Origin: Desulfohalobiaceae bacterium
Lineage (GTDB): Bacteria; Desulfobacterota; Desulfovibrionia; Desulfovibrionales; Desulfothermaceae
DNA length: 32,039 nucleotides
Direction of reading: 5' to 3'
NCBI GenBank assembly: GCA_021737615.1
Contig: JAIPDR010000021.1
Coordinates: forward strand, 1 to 32,039
This document shows positions 1 to 8,354 of the stretch, piece after piece (position 1 is the first letter of the stretch; each line of letters begins with the position of its first letter). Position numbers and translations under genes: made by a program. The notes under the pieces are model-generated. The model was not told the DNA's origin and searched no databases. It saw only the letters and a program-made list of their open reading frames with translations.

Positions 1-92
1 GAGGGGCCGGGGTGCAACGAAAGGCGTTGAACTCAGGGCACCAGACACGTAGTAGTCGCGTGCGACGAGGCGTTCAAACAAAAGTCTGTTAA

Positions 93-467
93 ATGCTTCT
101 GATTCTAATACCATTTGAAGTCCCCGGTCTACTCGAAGACGATGAAGTCAGCAATTATGACAAGATGGTCGTGGGATACCTGCTGCACAGTTTTTACAAT
201 GGCTGTGAGAACATGTTCCGCTCAGTGGCCCGTTTTTTTGAAAACGATCTCGGAGCTGAAAGCTGGCATCGAGATCTTTTACGGCGCATGAGACTGGAGG
301 TTCCAGGGTACAGACCGCGCCTTCTTTCAGACGAACTGTACCGCTCTTTGGATGATTTCCGTGGGTTCAGGCACCGTTTCCGGCACTCCTACAGTTTTGA
401 GCTGGACTGGGAGCGGGAAAAGGTCGTGGCAAGAAAACTGGAGCCAACCCTTACGATGTTGAATTAA
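93..467 (+). CDS. HepT-like ribonuclease toxin family protein (HepT-like domain 2), possibly 5'-truncated
   Basis: The 124-residue product resembles the HepT-like toxin family, small all-helical (HEPN-like) proteins that pair with MNT-type nucleotidyltransferase antitoxins. Visible family features are LHSFYNGCENMF (residues 31-42), WHRDLLRRM (58-66) followed by PGYRP, and the FRHRFRHSY block (93-101) holding the R-x4-6-H type catalytic motif. The first 19 residues (MLLILIPFEVPGLLEDDEV) do not look like the usual N-terminal helix, and an in-frame stop lies immediately before the ATG, so the 5' end may be eroded. An AAGGAGG site overlaps the stop codon and would serve a downstream gene, which fits an operon with the nucleotidyltransferase remnant that follows. 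Family assignment is fairly secure; toxic activity is inference. Confidence 0.72.
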   Translation: MLLILIPFEVPGLLEDDEVSNYDKMVVGYLLHSFYNGCENMFRSVARFFENDLGAESWHRDLLRRMRLEVPGYRPRLLSDELYRSLDDFRGFRHRFRHSYSFELDWEREKVVARKLEPTLTMLN

Positions 468-477
468 GGAGGTTTCC

Positions 478-665
478 TTGTTTCTTGAGAAAAAGGAGAA
501 GGCATCAATTTGCATGTCGCAAACAAAATCAGTCATGATCTGGATGACTTGTTGCTTCCCTATACAATCGATATCACCATATACGATAGGATCACGGATT
601 TACAAGATCACATTCAGCGGGTTGGAAAGGTGATTTACAGGCGGGAACAGGCCGTCAGCCCTTAA
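478..665 (+). pseudogene. Remnant of MNT-type nucleotidyltransferase antitoxin
   Basis: An AAGGAGG (466-472) followed by a TTG at 478 starts a frame reading LFLEKKEKASI. The recognisable C-terminus of a minimal nucleotidyltransferase lies in a different frame (stop at 663-665): DLDDLLLPYTIDITIYDRI followed by HIQRVGKVIYRRE, the usual end of HepT partner proteins. The expected middle part with the GSxARG and DxD catalytic motifs is absent, so about 60-70 residues are deleted and the ends are frameshifted. The antitoxin of this pair therefore looks dead while the toxin-like gene stays open. The reading rests on the conserved C-terminal motif only. Confidence 0.62.
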
Positions 666-1084
666 CGAATAAAGAATTCATGTTTTGCGAAGCCAAAGCA
701 TAGTTTTATCTTAAACTAAGTCGAAAGCTTCAGTTGGATTTTAAAGAAAACGCCAGCTGGTGTTAATTTACCGATGACGGGAGTCGATTTACGGCAATGG
801 CGTCGTTGGTGTAAAGATTTCAGCTGAACGATGGTCTTTGGACATGCCCTCGGACACATTGTCTGCTGGTTGACTGGCCCGGCAGCGGTCGTTTTGACGC
901 TCAGAGAAACCCATCCTGTGGTCACTTTGTTGAGTTAGGCTTATGCCAAAATTCAATGACTTGCGATAATCCGGTTCTGATCATGGTGGAGCCCTTGGAG
1001 ATTTAGGCAGTGGTTTGACCCACAGCAGCTTGCACCGCAATGTGGGTAGACAAGTGAATCTGTTGTTGCTCTGTTATTTTTTTA
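666..1084. other. Intergenic region without a recognisable gene
   Basis: This 419-base stretch holds no convincing coding frame. A plus-strand frame near 724-950 is protein-like in places (KLQLDFKENASW, then FTDDGSRFTAM) but is broken by stops, so it may be a decayed gene or transposase fragment. I could not assign it to a family. No clear terminator or ribosome-binding site is visible before the gene starting at 1085. Confidence 0.4.
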
Positions 1085-2113
1085 ATGAAAATTTTAATTG
1101 ATATCACCCACCCTGCCCATCTTCATTTTTTCCGCAATGCCGTATCCCTGCTGAAAATGCAGGGCCATGAAGTTAAGCTGACAGGAAGGGACAAGGATAT
1201 ACTTGGAGAACTGGCTGAACAATATGGACTCAAAATTGAAAAAATCGGCAAGTTCAAACCAGGAATGGTCAACCTGACACTTGAACTGATTTATCGCTGG
1301 TGGCATTTAATCTGGATTGTACTGAAATGGAAACCGGATATAATCATGGCATGTGCCGGACCATATGTTGGACTTGCTGGTTGGCTAACCCAGACGCCTA
1401 CACATATTTTTTATAACAACGAATTTGCCAGTCTTTCAAATATAATCGCGTATCCATTCGCCACCTGCATCCATGTGCCGGAATGCTACAACAAGCCTAT
1501 CCGCTGGCCCCACAGGCGTTATGCCGGCTACCATGAGCTTGCCTACCTCCATCCTCAATATTTCACCCCGGACCCTTCTGTATTGAATGACCTCGGCGTA
1601 AAACCGGATGAAAAATTCGTGCTGCTGCGTTTTGTTGGCTGGGGCGCAGCCCACGATGTGGGTCACAAAGGCATTGCCCTGGCAATGAAGCGGAAAGCGG
1701 TTCAAGAATTTTCAAAACAGGCCAGGGTCTTCATTACCTCGGAAACGCAACTTCCATCTGACTTGGAGAAATATCGTTTCCCTCTTGCTTCATCGCGCAT
1801 ACATGACGCCATGGCTTTTGCCACACTTCTCTACGGGGAAAGCGCGACCATGGCCTCCGAGGCCGCCATACTGGGAACGCCTGCCATATATCTGGATGAT
1901 GTGGGTCGGGGATATACCAATGAGCAGGAGCAGAAGTACGGCTTGGTGTTTAATTTTTCTGAATCAGTGGAGGATCAAAAGTTATCCATTGAGAAAGGAA
2001 TTGAAATTTTGAAGAGTGATGATATGAAAGAAGCCTATGGTAAAAAAAATGGTAATTTATTACAAAATACAATCGATGTGACACATTATCTTACCAATAT
2101 TACTGAATTTTAA
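1085..2113 (+). CDS. DUF354 family protein, GT-B-like glycosyltransferase relative
   Basis: The 342-residue protein begins MKILIDITHPAHLHFFRNA, the signature opening of the DUF354 family. These are cytosolic proteins related in fold to MurG and WecB-type GT-B enzymes and usually found in polysaccharide or archaeal cell-surface clusters. A second half with LLYGESATMASEAAILGTPAIYLDD (split around residues 250-275) matches the typical nucleotide-sugar binding side of GT-B folds. The length is normal for the family. The gene is the only plus-strand gene in the sugar cluster and its stop codon overlaps, in convergent orientation, the stop of the flippase gene. The exact sugar reaction is unknown, and no strong ribosome-binding site precedes the ATG. 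Confidence 0.8.
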   Translation: MKILIDITHPAHLHFFRNAVSLLKMQGHEVKLTGRDKDILGELAEQYGLKIEKIGKFKPGMVNLTLELIYRWWHLIWIVLKWKPDIIMACAGPYVGLAGWLTQTPTHIFYNNEFASLSNIIAYPFATCIHVPECYNKPIRWPHRRYAGYHELAYLHPQYFTPDPSVLNDLGVKPDEKFVLLRFVGWGAAHDVGHKGIALAMKRKAVQEFSKQARVFITSETQLPSDLEKYRFPLASSRIHDAMAFATLLYGESATMASEAAILGTPAIYLDDVGRGYTNEQEQKYGLVFNFSESVEDQKLSIEKGIEILKSDDMKEAYGKKNGNLLQNTIDVTHYLTNITEF

Positions 2114-3624
2114 CGTAGCCACCTTTCTGTGAGTCGTTGAATATAAAAGCCGGTCTGTTCAGGAAAAGCGTTAACCGCTGATCGAACTTCTTTTTTGCCG
2201 AGTTCACCCATAACAAACAAAAGAACAATGTAAAACATGCTCAACAAAATCAGTTTGGGGATAAGCACACAACCTTCCGCACCCCAAAAGTGTGCTGCCA
2301 TATAAACAAGCATTCCGGCGACCCCGCACCTGAAAAGTGTCCTAAACGGCACCTTTGCGCCGGTATAGCGAAGAACCAGCGGAACAGTGCCAAGTACACC
2401 TACTGTCATAGTAATTAGCGTGGCTGTGGCGGCGCCGGTTAACCCGTAGTGCGGTATCAACCAAAAGTTCAATGCCAGTCCCACGGGTACTAGACCGAGC
2501 GCTATCGCCATGCGCAACCCAGGCCGGTTGGCGGCTTCTGTTAGCGACAGCAGCAATTGAAAGAATGCGTAAACAGAGATGGCACTCATGAGTATAGCCA
2601 ACGGTTTACCCGCTGCTGCATATCGGTCAGAAAACAGAAAGATAACTATCTCATTCGCGGATTCGCCCACCAGCACGCACAATGGCACGAACATGATGAT
2701 CAGTGTTCGGAAGGCTTCCTCTGTCACGGTTGCCGCAAGCACCGCCCTGCCCTGTGCCAGTGAATGTGAAACACGTGGGAATACAGCATCGGCAACAGCC
2801 TGCATCAGGAACTTGGGTATGCGTGCCAGTGCGAACGCGGCACCGTAGAACCCTGCCTGTGCGGCGTCCGCAATCAATCCCTTAACGCACCACATGTCCA
2901 TGGCTATCAGCGTGCTTATGCCGATGGCATAGGCCGAACTATAGCCCGCCCATAAAAGCGACCGCGGAAGCATTTGGGGATAATCCACTCTTGCAAGGCC
3001 TCTGGTAGCACGAAGCAGAAGAAGGAGTCCTATTCCCGCTACCAGCGCAGTGGCCACTACCTGTCCAGCTATCCCGCCCATGGCTCCTAGTCCCAGTATA
3101 ATCAACGCACAGCCAAAGGCAGTTCTGCCCAAGGTGTAAAACGAATTGATCACGGAACTCATCGCATAGCGTCTCATCGAACTGCCAAATCGTGCTGTCA
3201 TTCGGAGCAAGGCGGTCAATGGAATTTCCACGGCCGCCAGGATGAGAAGTCCCATGAGTGTATGATCACCCAGTCCGGCAGCGATAAAAGGAGCGGAAGC
3301 AAACAGCAGCAAACCCCCGATCACGCCTGAGGGCAAAAACCATTTTATCGAGACACGCAGGGCTGCATACAGGCGTCTGTGGTCCTCAGAAACCGCCTTG
3401 ACCGCACCAGACAAAGCCGCACCCTGAAAATTTTCCGCCCAGGTGAGTATGGACAGCACCAGCACCAGACGACCATAGTCTGCTGTTGACAGCCATCGCG
3501 CTGCGACCATGTGGAAGGCGTACCCTCCAACTAGGGCAGCCGCAGTAGCCAGCGACAAGTAAAAAACACCGTGAGCTGCGGGCGCTGCACCCGGGATCTC
3601 GGTGGGCTCGCACTCTCGGTCCAT
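2110..3624 (-). CDS. Oligosaccharide flippase / polysaccharide transporter (Wzx-like, MOP superfamily)
   Basis: The 504-residue protein is almost entirely hydrophobic, with about 12-14 predicted membrane helices. It has the layout of Wzx or RfbX lipid-linked oligosaccharide flippases. An N-terminal block resembles the start of the family (AHGVFYLSLATAAALVGGY, then ARWLSTADYGRLVLVLSIL, where the GxY/F-G motif is typical). Its role would be to flip undecaprenyl-linked sugar units across the inner membrane for O-antigen, capsule or glycoprotein assembly. AGGGTG precedes the ATG. Neighbouring glycosyltransferases and nucleotide-sugar genes support the role. The specific substrate cannot be read from sequence. 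Confidence 0.85.
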   Translation of the reverse strand: MDRECEPTEIPGAAPAAHGVFYLSLATAAALVGGYAFHMVAARWLSTADYGRLVLVLSILTWAENFQGAALSGAVKAVSEDHRRLYAALRVSIKWFLPSGVIGGLLLFASAPFIAAGLGDHTLMGLLILAAVEIPLTALLRMTARFGSSMRRYAMSSVINSFYTLGRTAFGCALIILGLGAMGGIAGQVVATALVAGIGLLLLLRATRGLARVDYPQMLPRSLLWAGYSSAYAIGISTLIAMDMWCVKGLIADAAQAGFYGAAFALARIPKFLMQAVADAVFPRVSHSLAQGRAVLAATVTEEAFRTLIIMFVPLCVLVGESANEIVIFLFSDRYAAAGKPLAILMSAISVYAFFQLLLSLTEAANRPGLRMAIALGLVPVGLALNFWLIPHYGLTGAATATLITMTVGVLGTVPLVLRYTGAKVPFRTLFRCGVAGMLVYMAAHFWGAEGCVLIPKLILLSMFYIVLLFVMGELGKKEVRSAVNAFPEQTGFYIQRLTERWLR

Positions 3625-3872
3625 ATTTCACCCTTGTGTTGTTATTGCCCTTTAGTTTATCAATGCCTCCAAGGGCTTTACTGCAGTGCTTGGCCCCTTA
3701 GTCACATTCTTTCGCAAGCAACTACTCTTTCGGGCATTTTGAAATTTTAATTACCCAAATTGAGCGATTCACTTGTATGGTGTTACTTAACTCAACTTTC
3801 GGAGTTGAAGTAACATTCTGAGAAATAGCCAATATCAAAACAATTCTCAAATTCTCAATAGAAACGCTTGCA
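3625..3872. other. Intergenic region with a bulged hairpin
   Basis: The 248 bases between the GT4 and flippase genes hold one clear structure at 3782-3813. GTTACTT pairs with AAGTAAC, and an inner CAACT pairs with AGTTG around a TTCGG loop, with a four-base bulge. It could end or attenuate minus-strand transcription but has no T-run. A weak octamer repeat (AATTCTCA twice) lies at 3842-3857. Confidence 0.45.
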
Positions 3873-4997
3873 TTATTCAAGAAGGCCAGCTTTGACAATG
3901 GCCTGCTGCCAGCGTGCAGTAGAAAACCCGTTGTCTATTTCTCTGCGAAGTCCTTCACCAGCTTTCTTTGCTGAATAACTCATTCTGTGATAAGTCTCTG
4001 GGGACTCGAGTATTTTCAATACCGCTCTAGCATACTCAGCAGGACAGACGGAATTAATGAGAATGCCGTTTTCCCCGTTAATCACAATATCAGAAATATC
4101 TCCCACATCTGCAACCACAACGGGCAGGCCAAGAGCGAATGACTCGACAATGGAGGACGGCAGGCCCTCCCAGGCGGAGGTCATCACTAGAATACGCGAC
4201 TTGTTCAAGAGTTCGGGGATGTCCGGTCGGAATCCTAAAAATTCGACATTGGAATGCAGTCTCAAAGAGTTGCAGATACCCTCAAGGCGCTTTCGGTCAG
4301 GCCCTTTCCCTACAATCGCGCACCGCACCGAGGGGCAAGAGGTTCGCATTTCAGCCACAGCCTGAAGCAGCAGGCTGATTCTTTTGTGTGCCCGGTCAAG
4401 TCGCCCGGTGTATATTATATCCCATTGTTTTTCCGCTTGGTTCTCCAGATAATCCGATAAATCATAGGCGTTTCTGCCCACTATCAGATTCCGGGAGGGC
4501 CATCCCATAGATTCAAGCATCCTATTTGATCCGCTGCCCATAGTTATCGTGCAGGAGGCGCTGGCAATCCGGCTTCTGAGAAGCTTGCCCCACCATCTTT
4601 GAGCCAAGTGCAGGTAAATATCGGTTCCAATAAGCCAGGTTACAAATTTTGCCCGACAGAAAATCTGCCCTAGTTTTGCCAAAACCGAATGAGGCAGAAG
4701 GCTTATACCAACACATACGTGTGGTTGGAAACGCAGGCACCAAGGTATTGTGACCAACAAGGCAAATAAATGCGAAAGTACGGCAGAAGATCTAAAAATT
4801 GAAGGAGGACATATCTGTCGGAACTTCTTCAGCCTACCAACAGGATGCCGCCGGAACAATATACCGGAATCAACTAGTTCACAGGCGTCAAGGCCGCGTA
4901 GTTTTTCCAAACATTTTTTCTCACTAAGCCCTGCCCATACGGCCACGCGGAGTCTTGGCTTAGTGTCGTCTTTTCGTTCATTAATTTTAGAAGGCAT
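3873..4997 (-). CDS. Glycosyltransferase family 4 (GT-B)
   Basis: This 374-residue protein has the GT4 C-terminal Rossmann domain: IIYTGRLDRAHKRISLLLQA (residues ~195-214), CAIVGKGPDRKRLEG, NVEFLGF and the E-x7-E catalytic/nucleotide block EGLPSSIVESFALGLPVVV. The N-terminal half is a less conserved acceptor domain with a hydrophobic stretch that may lie against the membrane. It would transfer a sugar from a nucleotide donor to a lipid-linked acceptor on the cytosolic side. The start ATG at 4997 has no obvious Shine-Dalgarno site, so a later start is possible. It lies on the same strand as the flippase and the GT2 gene. Donor and acceptor are unknown. Confidence 0.85.
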   Translation of the reverse strand: MPSKINERKDDTKPRLRVAVWAGLSEKKCLEKLRGLDACELVDSGILFRRHPVGRLKKFRQICPPSIFRSSAVLSHLFALLVTIPWCLRFQPHVCVGISLLPHSVLAKLGQIFCRAKFVTWLIGTDIYLHLAQRWWGKLLRSRIASASCTITMGSGSNRMLESMGWPSRNLIVGRNAYDLSDYLENQAEKQWDIIYTGRLDRAHKRISLLLQAVAEMRTSCPSVRCAIVGKGPDRKRLEGICNSLRLHSNVEFLGFRPDIPELLNKSRILVMTSAWEGLPSSIVESFALGLPVVVADVGDISDIVINGENGILINSVCPAEYARAVLKILESPETYHRMSYSAKKAGEGLRREIDNGFSTARWQQAIVKAGLLE

Positions 4998-5238
4998 TGG
5001 TTAATTTTAAACTATATGTACAAGAGAGTATCACCATCCAACAATATGGATTCTTGTCCTGTGTGGGTTAATGCAGTGCCCTTTGGGCTGTAGTTTTGTC
5101 GAGTCAATAGAATCATGCCGAATAAATAAGCACTCGAAAAACGAGCAAACCGCTTACTATTGAAGATGGACCTCCTAAAAATATGTAGCGACTAAAATTA
5201 ACACAAGCTGATTAATGTTTCTTTGTTCAAATTACCGA

Positions 5239-6201
5239 TTACATATCATGATTTGATATTATTTTTTTCTTTTCAATATAGAGGAGCTTTTCCTGGTTGA
5301 GACGGATCCTGTCGAACATGTCCGCCAGCAATCCTGTAACGAAAAAAAGAAAACCCAAAATGAATAAAAATGCGGAGCTGAAACCAGCCCAGAGATGCCC
5401 ACTAAAACGGCCTGTCTGAAGATAGTGGCTGAAAAAGAAAATTCCAAGCCCCAAGGAAAGAATGATCATTGCACATGATAAGATTCCGAAAAAACGGAGC
5501 GGCTTATAGTCTCGAAAAGATCTGAAAATGATCTTAGCTGAGTTTACGGCGTAGATCCAAATATTGCGTGCGACTCTGGATTTACCGTGTTCTCGTTCTC
5601 CTTTGACCTTGATGGGAATTTCCATGATCCGAAGATCTTTAAAGGCCAGATCCAGAAAGGTCTCCTGCGTATAAGTAAATTTACCGATCAGGTTCAGCTG
5701 GAGCATGGTTTCCTGAGAATAGGCCCTGAAGCCACAGGAGACATCATGGAATTTTTGGCCCGAGAGCAGGCTGATCAGCCTGGCCAGGAATTTATTGCCC
5801 AATTCCTTTATATTAGGCATTTGAGGAATTAACCGTTTATCTTTGAATCTGGAGGCGGTCACGAAATCTGCCTGATCATCCATAATGGGTTGGATAAGCT
5901 TGACGATATCTTGTGGATTGAACTGCCCATCACCGTCAATGTTCACGACCAGATCAGCTCCAAGCTCAATGGATTTATTCAGCCCGGTATTGAAAGCTAC
6001 CCCCACTCCTAATTGAGAAGGGTGGGAAACGACCATCGCTCCATTGGATTTGGCGATCTCGGCCGATTCATCAGTGGAGCCGTCGTCAATAACCACAATG
6101 TCTGTTTGATCGACCCCGGGGATATCCTTGGGAACAGCGGAGATGACCTCGCCAATGGTTGGCGCTTCGTTCAAGCAGGGAATGAGGATGACAAGATGCA
6201 T
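5239..6201 (-). CDS. Glycosyltransferase family 2, polyprenyl-phosphate sugar transferase type with C-terminal membrane anchor
   Basis: The 320-residue protein starts MHLVILIPCLNEAPTIGEV, a typical GT2 opening, with VIDDGSTD (donor-binding aspartates) and NIDGDGQFNP (DxD region), then CGFRAYSQE. It matches the dolichol/undecaprenyl-phosphate mannosyl- or glucosyltransferase branch. After residue ~235 two hydrophobic helices (FFGILSCAMIILSLGLGIFF and FSSAFLFILGFLFFVTGLL) anchor it in the membrane. Such enzymes make polyprenyl-phosphate-linked monosaccharide donors for GT-C type membrane transferases, which fits the TMTC-like protein encoded farther along this strand. The gene lies 73 bases after the PIN-aminotransferase gene and is probably cotranscribed with it. 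Confidence 0.87.
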   Translation of the reverse strand: MHLVILIPCLNEAPTIGEVISAVPKDIPGVDQTDIVVIDDGSTDESAEIAKSNGAMVVSHPSQLGVGVAFNTGLNKSIELGADLVVNIDGDGQFNPQDIVKLIQPIMDDQADFVTASRFKDKRLIPQMPNIKELGNKFLARLISLLSGQKFHDVSCGFRAYSQETMLQLNLIGKFTYTQETFLDLAFKDLRIMEIPIKVKGEREHGKSRVARNIWIYAVNSAKIIFRSFRDYKPLRFFGILSCAMIILSLGLGIFFFSHYLQTGRFSGHLWAGFSSAFLFILGFLFFVTGLLADMFDRIRLNQEKLLYIEKKKIISNHDM

Positions 6202-6274
6202 GTGAGTATGTTTATCTTACCCAAGTTGTGAAGATCATGACCAGAGGTTCACCACGTCCAACATTTGGTTCAGG

Positions 6275-7927
6275 TCAAAAGTTCGAATCGACAGCCAGAA
6301 GACATTGGCAGATTGTCTCCTGTGTTTCACGGCTCAAGTACGCATGCATGGGCAGGCTGAATATGCGCGAGGCAATGTTGTCAGAGACCGGAAAATCCGA
6401 ATCGTTATAGCCCAGAAAGGCAAAGGCGCTCTGCCGGTGCAGGGGTTTGGGATAGTAAACCACAGAGGGTATGCCCTGTTCCTTGAGTCTGGTTTGATGC
6501 CTCTGCCTTGCTGTACTGTCTCTGGCCAGGACCGAATACTGGGCAAAGGCGCTTTTGTACCCTTGGGGCACGCACGGGGCGGAGAGCATGGAGCACGGGG
6601 CAAGAAGCTCAGCGTAGCGTTGCGCCGCCTGTTGCCGGAGTTCAATTTCTTGGGGGAATAGGTCCAGCTTGGCCAGGAGCACAGCGGCTTGGATGGAGTC
6701 CATCCTGGCGTTGAGGCCGATGCGGTCATTGTCGTATTTGTCATCGCCCTGGCCGTGGACCCTGATAGAGCGCATGCTTTCGGCCAATCGATCGTCGTCG
6801 GTGAAGACAGCGCCCCCGTCACCGTAGCAGCCCAGGGGCTTGGCCGGGAAAAACGAAGAGCAGCCGATATCGGCCAGAGCGCCTGCCTTGCGTCCCTGGT
6901 ATTCAGCGCCCAGGGACTGGGCCGCGTCCTCGATGACAAACAGGCCGTGTTTTTGGGCTATCTTGTTGATCCGGCCGTAATCGCAGGGCAGGCCGAAGAG
7001 GTCGACCGCTATGATGCCCTTGGGGGTCAGCGGCCGGTGGTCGGTGATCGCTGGCCAGCAAAAGGCAGGGAGGGGGTGGCAGGAAGAGTCCTTGCCTTGG
7101 ACAGCTTGAACGGCCGGCTCGAGTTTTTCCGGATCAATATTGAAGCTGTCCGGGTCGATATCCACAAAGACCGGGGTGGCCCCTAAGAGGGTGATGACCT
7201 CGGCCGTGGCAAAAAAAGTGAAAGGCGAGGTCAGGACGGCATCACCGGGACCGATCCCGTACGCCATCAGGGCCAGGAGGAGGGCGTCCGTGCCCGAGGA
7301 GCAGGTTATGGTGTGCTTGGCGCCCAAATATTCACCGAGGCCTGTTTCCAGTTCATTGATCTCCGGACCCATGATGTACTGGCCGTGGTGAAGAAGAGAA
7401 TGTATGTTGTGCTCTAAGGCAGGACGAATAGCATCCTGCTGTTTTTTCAGATCAATGAAAGGGACGTTTGTTTGGCTGTCAATAAAATTCAGATACTGTT
7501 CAGGGCTTATGGCCTTGTTCGGGTATCTTTCCAAGAGTGGTTTGTCCCGGGTCAAAATTTTGATTGATCGATCCGGAAATCGATTCAAGGCCGTTAGCAA
7601 TTGTTCATTCTCAGGATCGGCTTTCATAAACACATTGCCTTCACCGGCCAGGGCTGCCAGCCATTGCTTGTCCCGGCAGAATTCAGCGAGCAACTGACTC
7701 GTTCGATGCTTGATCTGTCTATCGGTGGGATATCGATCGCTGCGGGCATAGTTTTGTTTGAGCTCATAAAATAATACATACTCCAGAGTTTGAACTGAAC
7801 CGGCATATATCCACACCCTTCCGGCATTTAATTCACAAAAGGTTATGGCATCCCTTGATGATTCCTCGAATTCCTGGCGCGGCGCGCATATATCCACGAT
7901 CACATCCACATCTAATAGAAGATCCAT
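6275..7927 (-). CDS. PIN domain (VapC-like) fused to DegT/DnrJ/EryC1 sugar aminotransferase (WbpE-like)
   Basis: One uninterrupted frame of 550 residues joins two unrelated proteins. Residues 1-151 read as a PIN ribonuclease domain: LLLDVDVIVD with D6, VQTLEYVLF with E49, ADPEN with D104, and ILTRDKPLLERYP with D128, then the family end SPEQYLNFID. Residues 155-550 are a PLP sugar aminotransferase starting at VPFIDLKKQ, with SSGTDALLLAL, PFTFFATAE, VIEDAAQSLGAEY (D334) and SFFPAKPLGCYGDGG (PLP lysine K363). The best match is WbpE/PglE-type enzymes, which aminate the 3-keto group of UDP-GlcNAc(3-keto)A in diacetamido-uronate synthesis. Only four residues separate the domains and no internal ATG or Shine-Dalgarno site is seen there. 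The start is 3 bases after the antitoxin stop. Two loops (about 279-302 and 441-452) are unusual and coincide with heptamer arrays. Both domain calls are firm; that the fusion is biological rather than a sequence error is probable. Confidence 0.88.
   Translation of the reverse strand: MDLLLDVDVIVDICAPRQEFEESSRDAITFCELNAGRVWIYAGSVQTLEYVLFYELKQNYARSDRYPTDRQIKHRTSQLLAEFCRDKQWLAALAGEGNVFMKADPENEQLLTALNRFPDRSIKILTRDKPLLERYPNKAISPEQYLNFIDSQTNVPFIDLKKQQDAIRPALEHNIHSLLHHGQYIMGPEINELETGLGEYLGAKHTITCSSGTDALLLALMAYGIGPGDAVLTSPFTFFATAEVITLLGATPVFVDIDPDSFNIDPEKLEPAVQAVQGKDSSCHPLPAFCWPAITDHRPLTPKGIIAVDLFGLPCDYGRINKIAQKHGLFVIEDAAQSLGAEYQGRKAGALADIGCSSFFPAKPLGCYGDGGAVFTDDDRLAESMRSIRVHGQGDDKYDNDRIGLNARMDSIQAAVLLAKLDLFPQEIELRQQAAQRYAELLAPCSMLSAPCVPQGYKSAFAQYSVLARDSTARQRHQTRLKEQGIPSVVYYPKPLHRQSAFAFLGYNDSDFPVSDNIASRIFSLPMHAYLSRETQETICQCLLAVDSNF
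6572..6613. repeat. Heptamer quasi-tandem array inside the aminotransferase gene
   Basis: Six consecutive 7-mers in phase (GCACGGG, GCGGAGA, GCATGGA, GCACGGG, GCAAGAA, GCTCAGC), each starting GC. They encode about residues 439-452 (around LAPCSMLSAPCVP), a loop where relatives have ordinary variable sequence. Seen directly; its origin is inference. Confidence 0.6.
7024..7058. repeat. Heptamer quasi-tandem array inside the aminotransferase gene
   Basis: Five 7-mers in phase (GGGTCAG, CGGCCGG, TGGTCGG, TGATCGC, TGGCCAG), more degenerate than the other arrays. They encode about residues 290-302 (around WPAITDHRPLTP), within a loop that looks longer than in typical WbpE relatives. Confidence 0.5.
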
Positions 7928-7930
7928 GCC

Positions 7931-8251
7931 TTATCTGTCCTTTCTCAATTCTTCGCGTATCGCAAATGCCTCCATACGCGACCTCTGCTTTTGGGTCATT
8001 TCAGGGAGGTCATTATCAGACGGCAGCGGTGCTGTCCGGATACGATCGAGTCGGTCCTTCAATTGCTTTGATCGCTCTTTCAGGGAATCCGGCCAAGGTG
8101 TTTTTGCTTTTTCATGCGATTCATCCAGACCACTTTGCACGGAAACAACATCGTCAGAAACTAAAACGCGAACCCTGACCTTATCTTGTAAGAAGCGCAC
8201 AGGTTTTGTGAATTCCAAGCGGCCGTTTTCGTATATGGCTTCAAGTTCCAT
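7931..8251 (-). CDS. DUF104 / AF2212-like antitoxin of a PIN toxin pair
   Basis: The 106-residue protein opens MELEAIYENGRLEFTKPV and continues DKVRVRVLV, the pattern of DUF104 (AF2212-like) antitoxins, whose short N-terminal beta domain binds DNA and whose C-terminal tail wraps a PIN toxin. The C-terminus (SRMEAFAIREELRKDR) is charged and helical as expected. The stop lies 3 bases from the ATG of the PIN-aminotransferase gene, the normal spacing of such toxin-antitoxin operons. It sits between wbpB-wbpD and the aminotransferase, so a complete toxin-antitoxin module appears to have landed within a sugar operon. It probably represses its own promoter in the preceding 100 bases, but no operator was recognised. 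Confidence 0.75.
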   Translation of the reverse strand: MELEAIYENGRLEFTKPVRFLQDKVRVRVLVSDDVVSVQSGLDESHEKAKTPWPDSLKERSKQLKDRLDRIRTAPLPSDNDLPEMTQKQRSRMEAFAIREELRKDR

Positions 8252-8354
8252 AAAAATAATCCATACTTATCAATGTAAAAACTGCCAGGCCCGACATACG
8301 AGCCTTCTGCCAAACATGGCAGCAGGTGGATTCTTGTAATGCTGATAATATTTC
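8252..8354. other. Short spacer with hairpin between the wbpB-wbpD fusion and the antitoxin gene
   Basis: CTGCCA and TGGCAG flank a four-base loop at about 8310-8325, giving a short hairpin upstream of the antitoxin on the minus strand. It could be a weak terminator for the upstream gene or part of the antitoxin promoter/operator. No T-run follows. Confidence 0.35.

Noticed and set aside
716-925. 69-codon minus-strand frame, possible gene
   Set aside because: No ribosome site, no motif and unusual composition; left as part of an unassigned intergenic region.
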